Assembly: GCF_001583435.1 (NCBI RefSeq)
Contig: NZ_CP013251.1
Coordinates: 670,001-734,000, forward strand
Direction: 5' to 3'
DNA: 64,000 nucleotides
DNA from: Endozoicomonas montiporae CL-33
GTDB taxonomy: Bacteria > Pseudomonadota > Gammaproteobacteria > Pseudomonadales > Endozoicomonadaceae
Below, piece after piece: positions 38,302 through 46,125 of this stretch. The position numbers and the translations under genes are program-made. The notes under the pieces were generated by a model that saw only the letters and a program-made list of their open reading frames with translations, was not told the origin of the DNA and did no database searches. Numbering within the stretch: the first letter of the stretch is position 1; every line of letters starts with the position of its first letter.

Positions 38302-40100
38302 CAGGCGCTTACCAGAGTAGATGAATCATTAAATGATCGGGAATCAATAGTGTCTTTGTTCTCCATCAGAAGGGTGCGAGCCTGCTGTTTGAAGATTCGG
38401 GCATACCATTCCGGGCGATCCAGCAGTTCATCGTGAGTGCCCTGTTCCTTGATGGTGCCTTCATCAATCACCAGAATATGGTCGGCAGTGATCAGCTCGG
38501 GTAACCGTTGCGTGATCAGCAGAATGGTTTTGCGGTTTTTATAGGCCGACAGATTTTTCAGAATGGTGGCTTCTGTTTTCATGTCCAGTGCACTAAAGGC
38601 GTCGTCCAGTAGCAAAATATTCGCATTGCTTAGCAGTGCGCGGGCAAACGCAACACGCTGCTTCTGACCACCGGACAGGTTGATGCCATTTTCACCAAGA
38701 ATCGTGTTGTAGCTATCAGTGAACCGGGTAATATCTTCATGAACAGCCGCCAGTCTGGCCGCCTGTTCAATCTCTTCGCGGCTGGCGTCGGGCTTCGACA
38801 TCGCGATGTTTTCGGCAATGGTTCCGGAAAACAGCATCGGCTCCTGAGGTACCCAGGCCATTTGACTGCGCAGGCTTTTCAGTTGTATCTGGTCAATGGC
38901 GATGCCGCCCAGTGTAATGGCTGAGCCGGAGTCCAGATTGAACTGGCGTTGCAACAAGCGGAACAAACTGCTTTTGCCGCCACCGGTTCGACCGGTAATA
39001 CCAATAAAAGAACCTGCCGGAGCTTGCAGCTTAATATTGCTAAGCACCGGAGTGTCAGCCATTGGGTAATGGAAAGACTGTATATCAAATGCCAGATCAT
39101 GGTTGGCAGGTGCTTCTACCGCATCAGGCGCATCGGAGACAGAAGGTTTCTGGTTAAACAGAGACTCCAGTCGGCTCCAGGAAGCATTACCACGCTGGAA
39201 TACACTGAACTGCCAGCCAAACTGCATCATCGGACTGAGTAGTTGTCCAAGATAGAGAGTAAAGCTGGTCAGAAGACCCAGTGTCATTTCACCCTGTTGA
39301 ATCAGCCATGCACCACCCATCAGGGCAATCACAAAAGAGAGACCAAAGAACAGGTTGATGGTAGGGCCAAAGATGGATTCAATGCGCGCTACTTTCTGGT
39401 TGGCGGCAACGGTTTCTCTGGACAGTTCGTGGAAACGCTGCTCTTGTCGTTTATTTAACTCATGGGCACGAACCGCACGAATACCAGTGACCGTTTCCCG
39501 GGCTTCTTCATTCAGGTTGGAAAAGCTGGCCTGAGCCCTGCCAAAGGTTTTGTGCATGGTGGTGCCGTATTTTCCGGTAGCCCAGATCAGGATCGGGAAC
39601 GGGATCAGCACCAGTAACGTCAGCTTGCCACTGACGGCAAATACCATGGCGGCAAGTACGGTAAAGCCCGCAATGACCGAATCAACCAGGGTCATGATGC
39701 CACCACCGGCGCTTTCTTCCACGGCATTCAGGTCATTGGTGGCGTGAGCCATTAGATCGCCAGCGGTGTGCTTCTGGTAAAAGTCGGGTGACATTCGGGT
39801 GAAGTGGGCAAACAGCCGATCACGCTGGCTGCGAACCAGATCAATGGAGGCGCCATACAGCAGAGAGCGCCAGACGTAACGCAGGCCGTAAATGGCAATA
39901 GCAATCACCATAATGCCTGCGATGTACATCATGAGTTCCTGAGTAGTCAGGCCGTCGAGGGTGATTTCATCCACCACCCGACCGATCAGCCAGGGAGGCA
40001 GCTGGTTCAGTACGGCAACGGCTTGCAGGCTGATAAAGGCCAGCAGGTAGTGTTTCCAGTAGTCACGCAAAATGAAGCGCATTTTCCATAGCAGCTTCAT
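38301..40100 (-). CDS. mdlA: ABC exporter half-transporter, MdlA-like
   Basis: A 599-residue exporter with six helices (~15-305) and an ATPase domain. Walker A GRTGGGKSS, Q-loop VPQEPMLFSG and signature LSGGQKQRVAFARAL are present. Walker B is ILLLDDAFSALD, with Asp in place of the catalytic Glu, and the switch region is ITQRLPE, with Gln instead of His. This is the degenerate-site half expected in heterodimeric exporters, complementary to the intact half downstream. A 118-bp gap separates it from marR. That gap contains GGTTGTCAGTGTCAACTA (40158-40175), a near copy of a sequence upstream of marR. Confidence 0.9.
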   Translation of the reverse strand: MKLLWKMRFILRDYWKHYLLAFISLQAVAVLNQLPPWLIGRVVDEITLDGLTTQELMMYIAGIMVIAIAIYGLRYVWRSLLYGASIDLVRSQRDRLFAHFTRMSPDFYQKHTAGDLMAHATNDLNAVEESAGGGIMTLVDSVIAGFTVLAAMVFAVSGKLTLLVLIPFPILIWATGKYGTTMHKTFGRAQASFSNLNEEARETVTGIRAVRAHELNKRQEQRFHELSRETVAANQKVARIESIFGPTINLFFGLSFVIALMGGAWLIQQGEMTLGLLTSFTLYLGQLLSPMMQFGWQFSVFQRGNASWSRLESLFNQKPSVSDAPDAVEAPANHDLAFDIQSFHYPMADTPVLSNIKLQAPAGSFIGITGRTGGGKSSLFRLLQRQFNLDSGSAITLGGIAIDQIQLKSLRSQMAWVPQEPMLFSGTIAENIAMSKPDASREEIEQAARLAAVHEDITRFTDSYNTILGENGINLSGGQKQRVAFARALLSNANILLLDDAFSALDMKTEATILKNLSAYKNRKTILLITQRLPELITADHILVIDEGTIKEQGTHDELLDRPEWYARIFKQQARTLLMENKDTIDSRSFNDSSTLVSA

Positions 40101-40157
40101 GAACGGTGTTTCCTTGGTGTCAAAGAGATTGGCATTCAGTCTTTCCGGTATTCATAT

Positions 40158-40175
40158 GGTTGTCAGTGTCAACTA
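40158..40175. promoter_or_regulatory. Shared GTTG...CAAC motif upstream of mdlA (second copy upstream of marR)
   Basis: GGTTGTCAGTGTCAACTA here and GGTTGATACTGTCAACTA at 40687-40704 agree at 15 of 18 positions. They stand before mdlA and marR respectively. The marR copy is a 5-5-5 inverted repeat (GTTGA-x5-TCAAC). On the minus strand both contain TTGACA, which could also be a -35 box. Either a shared regulator site or shared promoter element. Confidence 0.5.
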
Positions 40176-40218
40176 ATTGGGCAATAAAAAAGCCTTAAAA
40201 GGCGGTTGTTCAGTCGGT

Positions 40219-40641
40219 TTACTTCAGGTGTTGAACAAGAGTCTGTAGCCCCTTTGCAAGTTGTTTCGCGGCTTCAGGTTCCATCTTTTTCAGCAGTTTG
40301 TCTATCCGTTTTTCCTGAATACTGACCACCGACTGCAGGCATTCTTCAGCCAGTTCGGTGAGGGACAGACATCGTATCCGGCTGTCATCGGGGTTAACAC
40401 AGATGTTAACCATATCGCGGGCTTCCAGACGTTTAACAACACGTGTTGCACCACTTTTGGTAAAACCCAGCGCCTGACCGATGGTTTGAATGGAGCATCT
40501 GGGCTGGTTCTGAATGCTGCGCAGAGCGAGGTAGTCGATCAGGCTGAATTCTTCACACTGGCTGCTTTCACAGCAGTTGGTGCTGAAGTTGTGAGACAGT
40601 GTGACTAAGGCGTCGTATAACTGCTTGGCCTGTTGGCTCAT
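40219..40641 (-). CDS. MarR-family transcriptional regulator, Cys-rich
   Basis: A 140-residue winged-helix repressor. Start at 40641 was preferred over 40701 because a perfect operator-like inverted repeat lies between the two. Core: IDYLALRSIQNQPRCSIQTI, then the recognition helix FTKSGATRVVKRLEARDMV and wing VNPDDSRIRCLSLTE. It has seven Cys (23, 24, 29, 49, 81, 91, 101), including Cys-Cys-x4-Cys near the N-terminus, many for a MarR of this size. Redox or thiol sensing is therefore plausible. Followed by the ABC exporter and glutathione synthetase genes, its likely targets. Confidence 0.88.
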   Translation of the reverse strand: MSQQAKQLYDALVTLSHNFSTNCCESSQCEEFSLIDYLALRSIQNQPRCSIQTIGQALGFTKSGATRVVKRLEARDMVNICVNPDDSRIRCLSLTELAEECLQSVVSIQEKRIDKLLKKMEPEAAKQLAKGLQTLVQHLK

Positions 40642-40648
40642 GGGAAGA

Positions 40649-40673
40649 TACCCATATTGGTAAAATATGGGTA
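40649..40673. promoter_or_regulatory. Inverted-repeat operator candidate at marR
   Basis: TACCCATATT-ggtaa-AATATGGGTA: a perfect 10-bp inverted repeat ending 8 bp before the marR start codon. A TTGACA on the minus strand (within 40687-40704) with TTAATA 18 bp further places the repeat at the -10/+1 region, the usual position for MarR autorepression. Confidence 0.65.
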
Positions 40674-40718
40674 TTAAAAGACTGTTGGTTGATACTGTCA
40701 ACTAAGTAAAGTACGAAG

Positions 40719-40758
40719 CTGCAGAATGCTATTTGAGTGATCTAATACCATTCTGCAG
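40719..40758. terminator. Hairpin after the Cys-rich secreted protein gene
   Basis: A perfect 10-bp repeat CTGCAGAATG / CATTCTGCAG with a 20-nt loop lies between the end of the 40765 gene and the marR promoter. On the plus strand a T run (TATTTTTTTC) follows. Terminator role is inferred. Confidence 0.45.
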
Positions 40759-40764
40759 AAGAAG

Positions 40765-41655
40765 CTATTTTTTTCTTAATCCTACGTTTTTACACCTGTC
40801 ATTATCTTTGTTCAGTTTTACGCCGCAGCAACATTTACCACTGGTATCCATAGAAACTGTTTCACAGTTTTCGTTGTGTGCAAATTTACAGCATTCTTCT
40901 TTGGATCTTTTCTTCTTACATGTTGTACTCTCGTAGCAAGTTTTTGCGCCAAATGCACTTAAGCATTCCTCAGCCCAGCCCCGGCGATAAAATTCATAGC
41001 CTTCACAGGTAAATTCAGTATCAGGATTATATATAGGGCAGCCGTCACTTCCCTTGGGCTGGTCTTTCGGAGTTTCTAGGTAATAGGGTGAATCATCATT
41101 CATATGGCATTGGCCAGGCTGCGAGTAACCAATTCTGATTCTATGCTCACCGTTTCTTTCTTCATCAGAAAGGCATATTTCTCTTAAAGAATAAGTTGTA
41201 AGCTGTATGCTCTGATCCAGATCATTATGATTGATAACGGGAGTATGACCCTCTGTTGAAGTTGTGCAATCTGGAAAGAGGCTCTGGAACTTATTAATGT
41301 TCATCGAAAGCCTTCCGCTTTTACTGTATGAATCGATCAATTTTTTTAAGTTACTGTAATCGGTGACCAGCCATCGTACACTGTCGATGTAACCATCTCC
41401 TCGACCTGGAGTGGTGTAGTAGCACTCTATCCCTCTGGTATTAATAACTTTACCAATGTAATAATCAGCTCCATTTTGAAAAAAGCACACATTACCAACA
41501 TATTTATCCAAATCACTGCCCGTGCCATATTCCACAGCAGTATCTTTGGTTGTATCAAACCAGCAATTCTTTGGAGCAGATTCGCGGGCAATGGATGGAA
41601 GGGCGGCAATGCTGAGCAGAGTCAGCAAGAGTGCGCGGCTAAAAAAAGACTTCAT
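40765..41655 (-). CDS. Secreted cysteine-rich protein, unknown function
   Basis: A 296-residue protein with a signal peptide (MKSFFSRALLLTLLSIAALPSIA). I count 18 Cys in the mature chain, most of them in the last ~95 residues, including EECCKF and KCCCGV. This points to a disulfide-rich exported domain. The N-terminal half has repeated aromatic strands (YYIGKVINTRGIECYYTTPG) and a conserved-looking RWLVTDYSNLKKLIDSYSK segment. I do not recognise the family. The gene is monocistronic. A host-facing or envelope role is possible but not shown. Confidence 0.7.
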   Translation of the reverse strand: MKSFFSRALLLTLLSIAALPSIARESAPKNCWFDTTKDTAVEYGTGSDLDKYVGNVCFFQNGADYYIGKVINTRGIECYYTTPGRGDGYIDSVRWLVTDYSNLKKLIDSYSKSGRLSMNINKFQSLFPDCTTSTEGHTPVINHNDLDQSIQLTTYSLREICLSDEERNGEHRIRIGYSQPGQCHMNDDSPYYLETPKDQPKGSDGCPIYNPDTEFTCEGYEFYRRGWAEECLSAFGAKTCYESTTCKKKRSKEECCKFAHNENCETVSMDTSGKCCCGVKLNKDNDRCKNVGLRKK

Positions 41656-41876
41656 TCAGTTCACCTGTTTTTATAGTCAGACGGCTGCCTTCAGGCATTA
41701 ATAGATCAACATGGTTGTCAGGACAGATGTATATAGATGACAAACAGGGTTTCAGCCATAAACGCTTTAAACCTTAAAATGCGTAGGAAAATGTAAGAAA
41801 ACGTGATTTAAGCCTATAAAACTGTACTTCAGTGTTGTTATTGTGATGGATAATAAAAAATCAGCCATTGCACCGA

Positions 41877-43205
41877 ATGATGAATGATAGACATGCAGTT
41901 ATTGCTGCTAACCGCTTTGGCCTGGGTGCAAAACCAGGCGACCTGAACATTGCCCGGGGGAATCCGGAACAGTGGCTTTTGAATCAGCTAACACTACCGG
42001 ATCTGTCTTCTGGCCATCCGGATTCGGGTGAAGTTCTTGATGCTTTCTACGTTTACCGAAGGAAGGTAAACCGTTTCAGACAGCAGAAAATGATGGAAAA
42101 GCCTGACAATATTGCTGGTCAGCTGTTTGTCCGAATGGCAGCGGACACGGTCTATGGTGCCGTGAAAGATGAGCATTCGCTGAACTGGCGACTGTTGGAT
42201 TTCTTTTCCAATCACTTCAGTGTGTCGGGGCAGGGAGGCATGATGAAACCTCTGGCGCCCACACTTGAGCGTGAGGCAATTGCCCCCAACCTGTTAGGGT
42301 CTTTTGAACAGATGCTGGTGGCGGTGGAGCAACACCCTGCCATGCTGGTTTATCTGGACAATGCCAAATCCGTCGGCCCTTCAACCAGGGCAGCCGGAAA
42401 TAAACGAGGCTTAAACGAAAACCTTGCCAGAGAAATCCTTGAGCTGCATACCCTGGGTGTTCATGGTGGTTACAATCTGGAGGACATTCAGGAACTGGCA
42501 AAAGCCATCAGTGGCTGGAGCGTTAGCCGCCCTAAAGAAAGTCAGCATGGTTTTGTTTTTCGTCAGGCCACTCATGAGCCAGGCACACGGGTAGTACTGG
42601 GAAAAGTCTATCGGGACACCGGTATCGACCAGGGAGAAGCGATTTTAAAAGATCTGGCTATACACCCTGCCACGGCAAAGTTTGTATCGTTTAAACTGGC
42701 ACGTCATTTTATCAGCGATTCACCGTCTGAAGATCTGGTAAAGGCCATGACGGAGACCTGGCGACAGACAAAGGGGAATATAAAGTCTGTTGTCACCACG
42801 ATGATTGAACATCCGGATGCCTGGCACCCAACGCCCGCCAAGTTGAAAACCCCAAGAGAATTCTACATTTCCACATTGAGACTGACAGGTTTGCCATTGC
42901 CCAATGCCCGGCTTCTGGTCAATACGCTGGTGAATCTTGGTCATGCCCCCTTTGGTGCAGGCTCGCCTGCCGGTTTCAGCGATAAGTCTTCCGCCTGGGA
43001 TGGGGCTGACGCCTTACTGAAGCGGGTTGACTGGGTGAATATGATCAGTCGGCAGGTGCGTATGAATCAGCCACCGCTTGAGTTGGCTCAGGCGCATTCC
43101 GGCAGTCTGCTATCGGATCATACGGCCAAAATGGTAAGCCGGGCTGAAAGCCGGCAACAGGGGCTGGCTCTGTATTTGATGAGTCCTGAGTTTTTAAGGA
43201 GATAA
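41877..43205 (+). CDS. DUF1800 family protein
   Basis: A ~442-residue protein. It opens with HAVIAANRFGLGAKPGDL, the usual DUF1800 beginning, and carries NENLAREILELHTLGVHGGY (the most conserved block), the W..SNHFSV segment after LNWRLLDFF, and FVSFKLARHFISDSPSEDLV. The family is often paired with DUF1501, as here; the next gene starts 5 nt later. Function is not established. Start uncertain: ATG at 41877 or 41880, or TTG at 41868; no strong ribosome site. No obvious signal peptide. Confidence 0.88.
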   Translation: MMNDRHAVIAANRFGLGAKPGDLNIARGNPEQWLLNQLTLPDLSSGHPDSGEVLDAFYVYRRKVNRFRQQKMMEKPDNIAGQLFVRMAADTVYGAVKDEHSLNWRLLDFFSNHFSVSGQGGMMKPLAPTLEREAIAPNLLGSFEQMLVAVEQHPAMLVYLDNAKSVGPSTRAAGNKRGLNENLAREILELHTLGVHGGYNLEDIQELAKAISGWSVSRPKESQHGFVFRQATHEPGTRVVLGKVYRDTGIDQGEAILKDLAIHPATAKFVSFKLARHFISDSPSEDLVKAMTETWRQTKGNIKSVVTTMIEHPDAWHPTPAKLKTPREFYISTLRLTGLPLPNARLLVNTLVNLGHAPFGAGSPAGFSDKSSAWDGADALLKRVDWVNMISRQVRMNQPPLELAQAHSGSLLSDHTAKMVSRAESRQQGLALYLMSPEFLRR

Positions 43206-43210
43206 CCGGA

Positions 43211-44359
43211 ATGAAACGCAGAGAACTGATCAAAATGCTGGGTATGGGGCTGTCAGTCGCTCCGGTTTCCTTAAATGCACCGTTTGCCTTTGGTGATGAC
43301 AAACAGGCTTCATCTTCACGTAAAGTGGTCTGGGTGATGCTTCGCGGAGGGATGGATTCACTGCAAACCGTCGTCCCTGCCTTTGATAAGGATTTAATGA
43401 AGCATCGTCGTGCACTGGCCGAACCTGTAATTGATGATCTGAATTCGCTGGGACAGGGCTTTGGTTTGCACCCTGCGCTGAACCATCTTTATGACTGGTA
43501 TCAGAATAAAGAGATGGCACCCGTTGTGGCAGTCGCTTCACCCTATCGTTCACGTTCGCATTTTGAGGGTCAGGACTTTCTGGAAAGTGGTCTGACGACC
43601 ATTAATCACGACAGTGGCTGGTTGGGCAGGGCGTTGAAGGCCACTTCAAAACAGGGGCTGGCTGTGGCTCATTCTCTGCCTGTCAGCATGCGTGGGCAGG
43701 CGAATGCTTCCACATGGTTTCCATCCCGTTTCAGGGTGGCAGAAGATGACTTATACAGTCAGCTGTTCAAGCTGTATCAGTCGGATGATTTGCTCAGGGA
43801 GCGACTGGAGCAGGGGTTGCAAACCCGCGCCATGGCGGAAGGGGCTGTGAGCGGTAATAAAAAAGCGCATTTTGAAGCTCTGGCAAAAGCGGCCGGATTG
43901 TTGCTGAAGGACGACAACTCACCCAATGCCCTGATGCTCGAAATGGGCGGCTGGGACACTCATGATAACGAGGTATTTCGCCTGAACCGGCAACTGCAGC
44001 AGCTCGACGAAGGCATGGGGTCTTTGAAAAAAGAACTGGGCAGTGTCTGGAAAGAAACCTTGGTGATTATTGCCACCGAGTTTGGTCGAACCGTAAAGGT
44101 TAACGGAACCATGGGCACGGATCATGGAACGGCTTCAGCATTGTTACTGGCCGGAGGTGCTGTAAAAGGTGGTCAGGTACTGGGTGAATGGCCGGGACTG
44201 AAGTCATCCCAACTGTATGAGGGGCGTGATCTGATGCCAACCTCGGATATAAGACACTGGATAGGCACTGCTATGCAGCAGCATTGGAAGATGTCTGATC
44301 AGCACATAGCCAATGTGTTTCCGGATTTACCGACAGGGAAAACGACATTAATAGTTTAA
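43211..44359 (+). CDS. DUF1501 family protein (Tat-type signal)
   Basis: A 382-residue exported protein. The N-terminus MKRRELIKMLGMGLSVAPVS has a twin-arginine-like RRELIK followed by a moderately hydrophobic segment, consistent with Tat export. DUF1501 blocks: VWVMLRGGMDSLQTVVP, HPALNHLYDWY, SHFEGQDFLESG, EMGGWDTHDNE and IIATEFGRTVKVNGTMGTDHGTA (read in parts). The Asp/His clusters (GGWDTH, TDHG) recall the alkaline-phosphatase/sulfatase fold. It is the second gene of the DUF1800-DUF1501 pair (5-nt gap). Function unknown. Confidence 0.9.
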   Translation: MKRRELIKMLGMGLSVAPVSLNAPFAFGDDKQASSSRKVVWVMLRGGMDSLQTVVPAFDKDLMKHRRALAEPVIDDLNSLGQGFGLHPALNHLYDWYQNKEMAPVVAVASPYRSRSHFEGQDFLESGLTTINHDSGWLGRALKATSKQGLAVAHSLPVSMRGQANASTWFPSRFRVAEDDLYSQLFKLYQSDDLLRERLEQGLQTRAMAEGAVSGNKKAHFEALAKAAGLLLKDDNSPNALMLEMGGWDTHDNEVFRLNRQLQQLDEGMGSLKKELGSVWKETLVIIATEFGRTVKVNGTMGTDHGTASALLLAGGAVKGGQVLGEWPGLKSSQLYEGRDLMPTSDIRHWIGTAMQQHWKMSDQHIANVFPDLPTGKTTLIV

Positions 44360-44365
44360 TTTCGC

Positions 44366-44394
44366 AAAAAAATCCCGCATCAAAGGATGCGGGA
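44366..44394 (-). terminator. Intrinsic terminator (mainly leftward)
   Basis: TCCCGCATC-aaag-GATGCGGGA (44373-44394). On the minus strand it is followed by TTTTTTTGCG, so it ends the leftward 44434 gene. It also lies 14 bp after the DUF1501 stop and may stop that transcript. Confidence 0.88.
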
Positions 44395-44433
44395 AAATAG
44401 CAACGAAATCTTCAGTCAATCAGCAGTCTTCAG

Positions 44434-45165
44434 TCATTTAGCATCAACCTTTGCTTTACGGGCTTCAATACGCTTTTGAATTTTTTCAAACCTGTCCAGA
44501 GGCATGCCGTTCTTCGCCAGCTGTTGTTCTTCTACCAATGAGTTGTCCTGAGTGACGATGGTTACGTTGTAGCCATTATCGGTGCTGGTGACCTTGCCTA
44601 ATTTAAGGTTGTCATTGCCACGCATAATCAGTTTGGCTTCGGTCAGGGTTTCAATCTGGTCCGCCGTGAATTCCCGTGCCATCATCTTATGACCAGCCTG
44701 CCCACGCGGGCCTTTGTGCCCGCGCTGTCCGGCTCTGGCCTTTCGTTCTCCACGGTCTTTCATTCGTTCACGGAGTTCGCCGCTACTGCGGTTTTCCATG
44801 CGTTTCTGCAGAGCTTCGTAGCGTTCCAGTGGCATGGCATTCTTAGCCAGCTTCAGCTCTTCTACTAAAGAGTTGTCCTGAGTGACAATGGTTACGCTGT
44901 AGCCATTTTCTGTTGGCTTGACTTCATCCACCCGTACATTCGGGTTGCCCTGCATAATCAGTCGGGCTTCAGACAGGGTACGAACCTGATCGGTCGTAAA
45001 CTCTTTGTCCATGTGTGTGGACAGTTTGCTCATCATCATGGCGGAGCGGTGCTTGCCGCCCATCATCCGGACTTCGTTGTTCTCTGTCTCAACTGACATA
45101 GCAAAAGCGGATGTGCCAGCAATCAGGCCAGCGGCAATAAAAGCAATAGATGTTTTTCTGTTCAT
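44434..45165 (-). CDS. Exported duplicated-domain protein next to an OmpR/EnvZ-like system
   Basis: A 243-residue periplasmic protein. Start at 45165 follows GAGGACGG and gives a signal (IAFIAAGLIAGTSAFA). It contains two ~70-residue copies of one domain (55-124 and 165-234), each with EFT-x-DQ, EA-x-LIM-x-GN, NGY-x-VTIVTQDNSLVEE and a LAKN-x-MPL-x-R tail. They are joined by a basic linker (130-160, many Arg/Lys/Gly). I do not recognise the family. It is divergent from the response regulator gene, with 198 bp between, so it may be a target or accessory sensor of that system. Confidence 0.75.
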   Translation of the reverse strand: MNRKTSIAFIAAGLIAGTSAFAMSVETENNEVRMMGGKHRSAMMMSKLSTHMDKEFTTDQVRTLSEARLIMQGNPNVRVDEVKPTENGYSVTIVTQDNSLVEELKLAKNAMPLERYEALQKRMENRSSGELRERMKDRGERKARAGQRGHKGPRGQAGHKMMAREFTADQIETLTEAKLIMRGNDNLKLGKVTSTDNGYNVTIVTQDNSLVEEQQLAKNGMPLDRFEKIQKRIEARKAKVDAK

Positions 45166-45363
45166 GAACCCGTCCTCGTTTGTTTGGTTTACGCTTCTCA
45201 TTAAAGCGTGGGTATGTCTCAGAAATATCTCTGTGCTGCCCTCAATTGTCGCAATTTGTATCAGCCGTCTGCGCTTTTTGTCAGGCTGATAATATTTGAT
45301 ACAACTTTCCTTAATTTGAGCCCGTATAATCGAATGAAAGAGAGGTCGTACGGTGTTAGAACC

Positions 45364-46083
45364 ATGGCAGAACAACAGCATATTCTCGTAGTCGATGATC
45401 ACGATGAAATTCGTGATCTGTTAGGGCGTTACCTGGGACAACATGGTTTTCAGGTCAGTCTGGCTGACGGTGGGCAGCAAATGCGTCAGGTGTTGGCCGG
45501 TGCTTCGGTGGATCTGGTGATTCTCGACATCATGATGCCGGAAGAAGACGGGCTGAGCTTGTGTCGCTATTTGAAAGACAATGGTGGCCCACCGGTTATT
45601 ATGCTCACGGCATTGGGTGAAGAAACGGATACGATTGTTGGTCTGGAAATGGGTGCGGACGACTACATATCTAAACCATTCAGTCCAAGAGAACTGCTGG
45701 CACGCGTCAAAGCCGTTATCAGAAGAATGAGCGAAGTTCGTCCCAGACAACAGACAGCCAGTGAACCTGAAAAAATGCGCTTTGAAGGCTGGACGCTGGA
45801 CCTCAATCAGCATCAGCTGGAACGTCAGGACGGACTGTTGGTGCCGCTGAGTACATCTGAATTTCGTCTGCTGACGGTCTTTTTAAATCACACCAAGAAA
45901 GTATTAAGCCGCGATCAACTACTGGATATGACCAAAGGCCGTGAAGCACTGCCTTTTGATCGCAGTATTGATAACCAGATCAGCCGGTTGCGTAAGAAAA
46001 TCGAAGAAGACCCCAAAAATCCAAGGTTGATCAAAACGGTCTGGGGCGGCGGTTATTCATTTACGGCGAGCGTTGCTTCCTGA
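45364..46083 (+). CDS. OmpR-family response regulator
   Basis: A 239-residue DNA-binding response regulator. Receiver: LVVDDHDEIRDLLGRYL, phosphoacceptor Asp in LVILDIMMPEEDGLS, switch Thr in MLTALGEE and Lys in YISKPFSPRELLAR. Winged-helix output: LVPLSTSEFRLLTVFLNH, VLSRDQLLDMTKGRE and IDNQISRLRKKIEEDP ending TVWGGGYSF. Length and the RYLGQHGFQV, EETDTIVGLEMGADDYI and PFSPREL wording are very close to OmpR itself. Start at 45364 was chosen by similarity; ATG 45334 is possible. The kinase gene follows 42 nt later. Confidence 0.92.
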   Translation: MAEQQHILVVDDHDEIRDLLGRYLGQHGFQVSLADGGQQMRQVLAGASVDLVILDIMMPEEDGLSLCRYLKDNGGPPVIMLTALGEETDTIVGLEMGADDYISKPFSPRELLARVKAVIRRMSEVRPRQQTASEPEKMRFEGWTLDLNQHQLERQDGLLVPLSTSEFRLLTVFLNHTKKVLSRDQLLDMTKGREALPFDRSIDNQISRLRKKIEEDPKNPRLIKTVWGGGYSFTASVAS

Positions 46084-46125
46084 ATGGTGTACTTCTGCCT
46101 GTGTTCTTATGAAGGTAAATAACAT

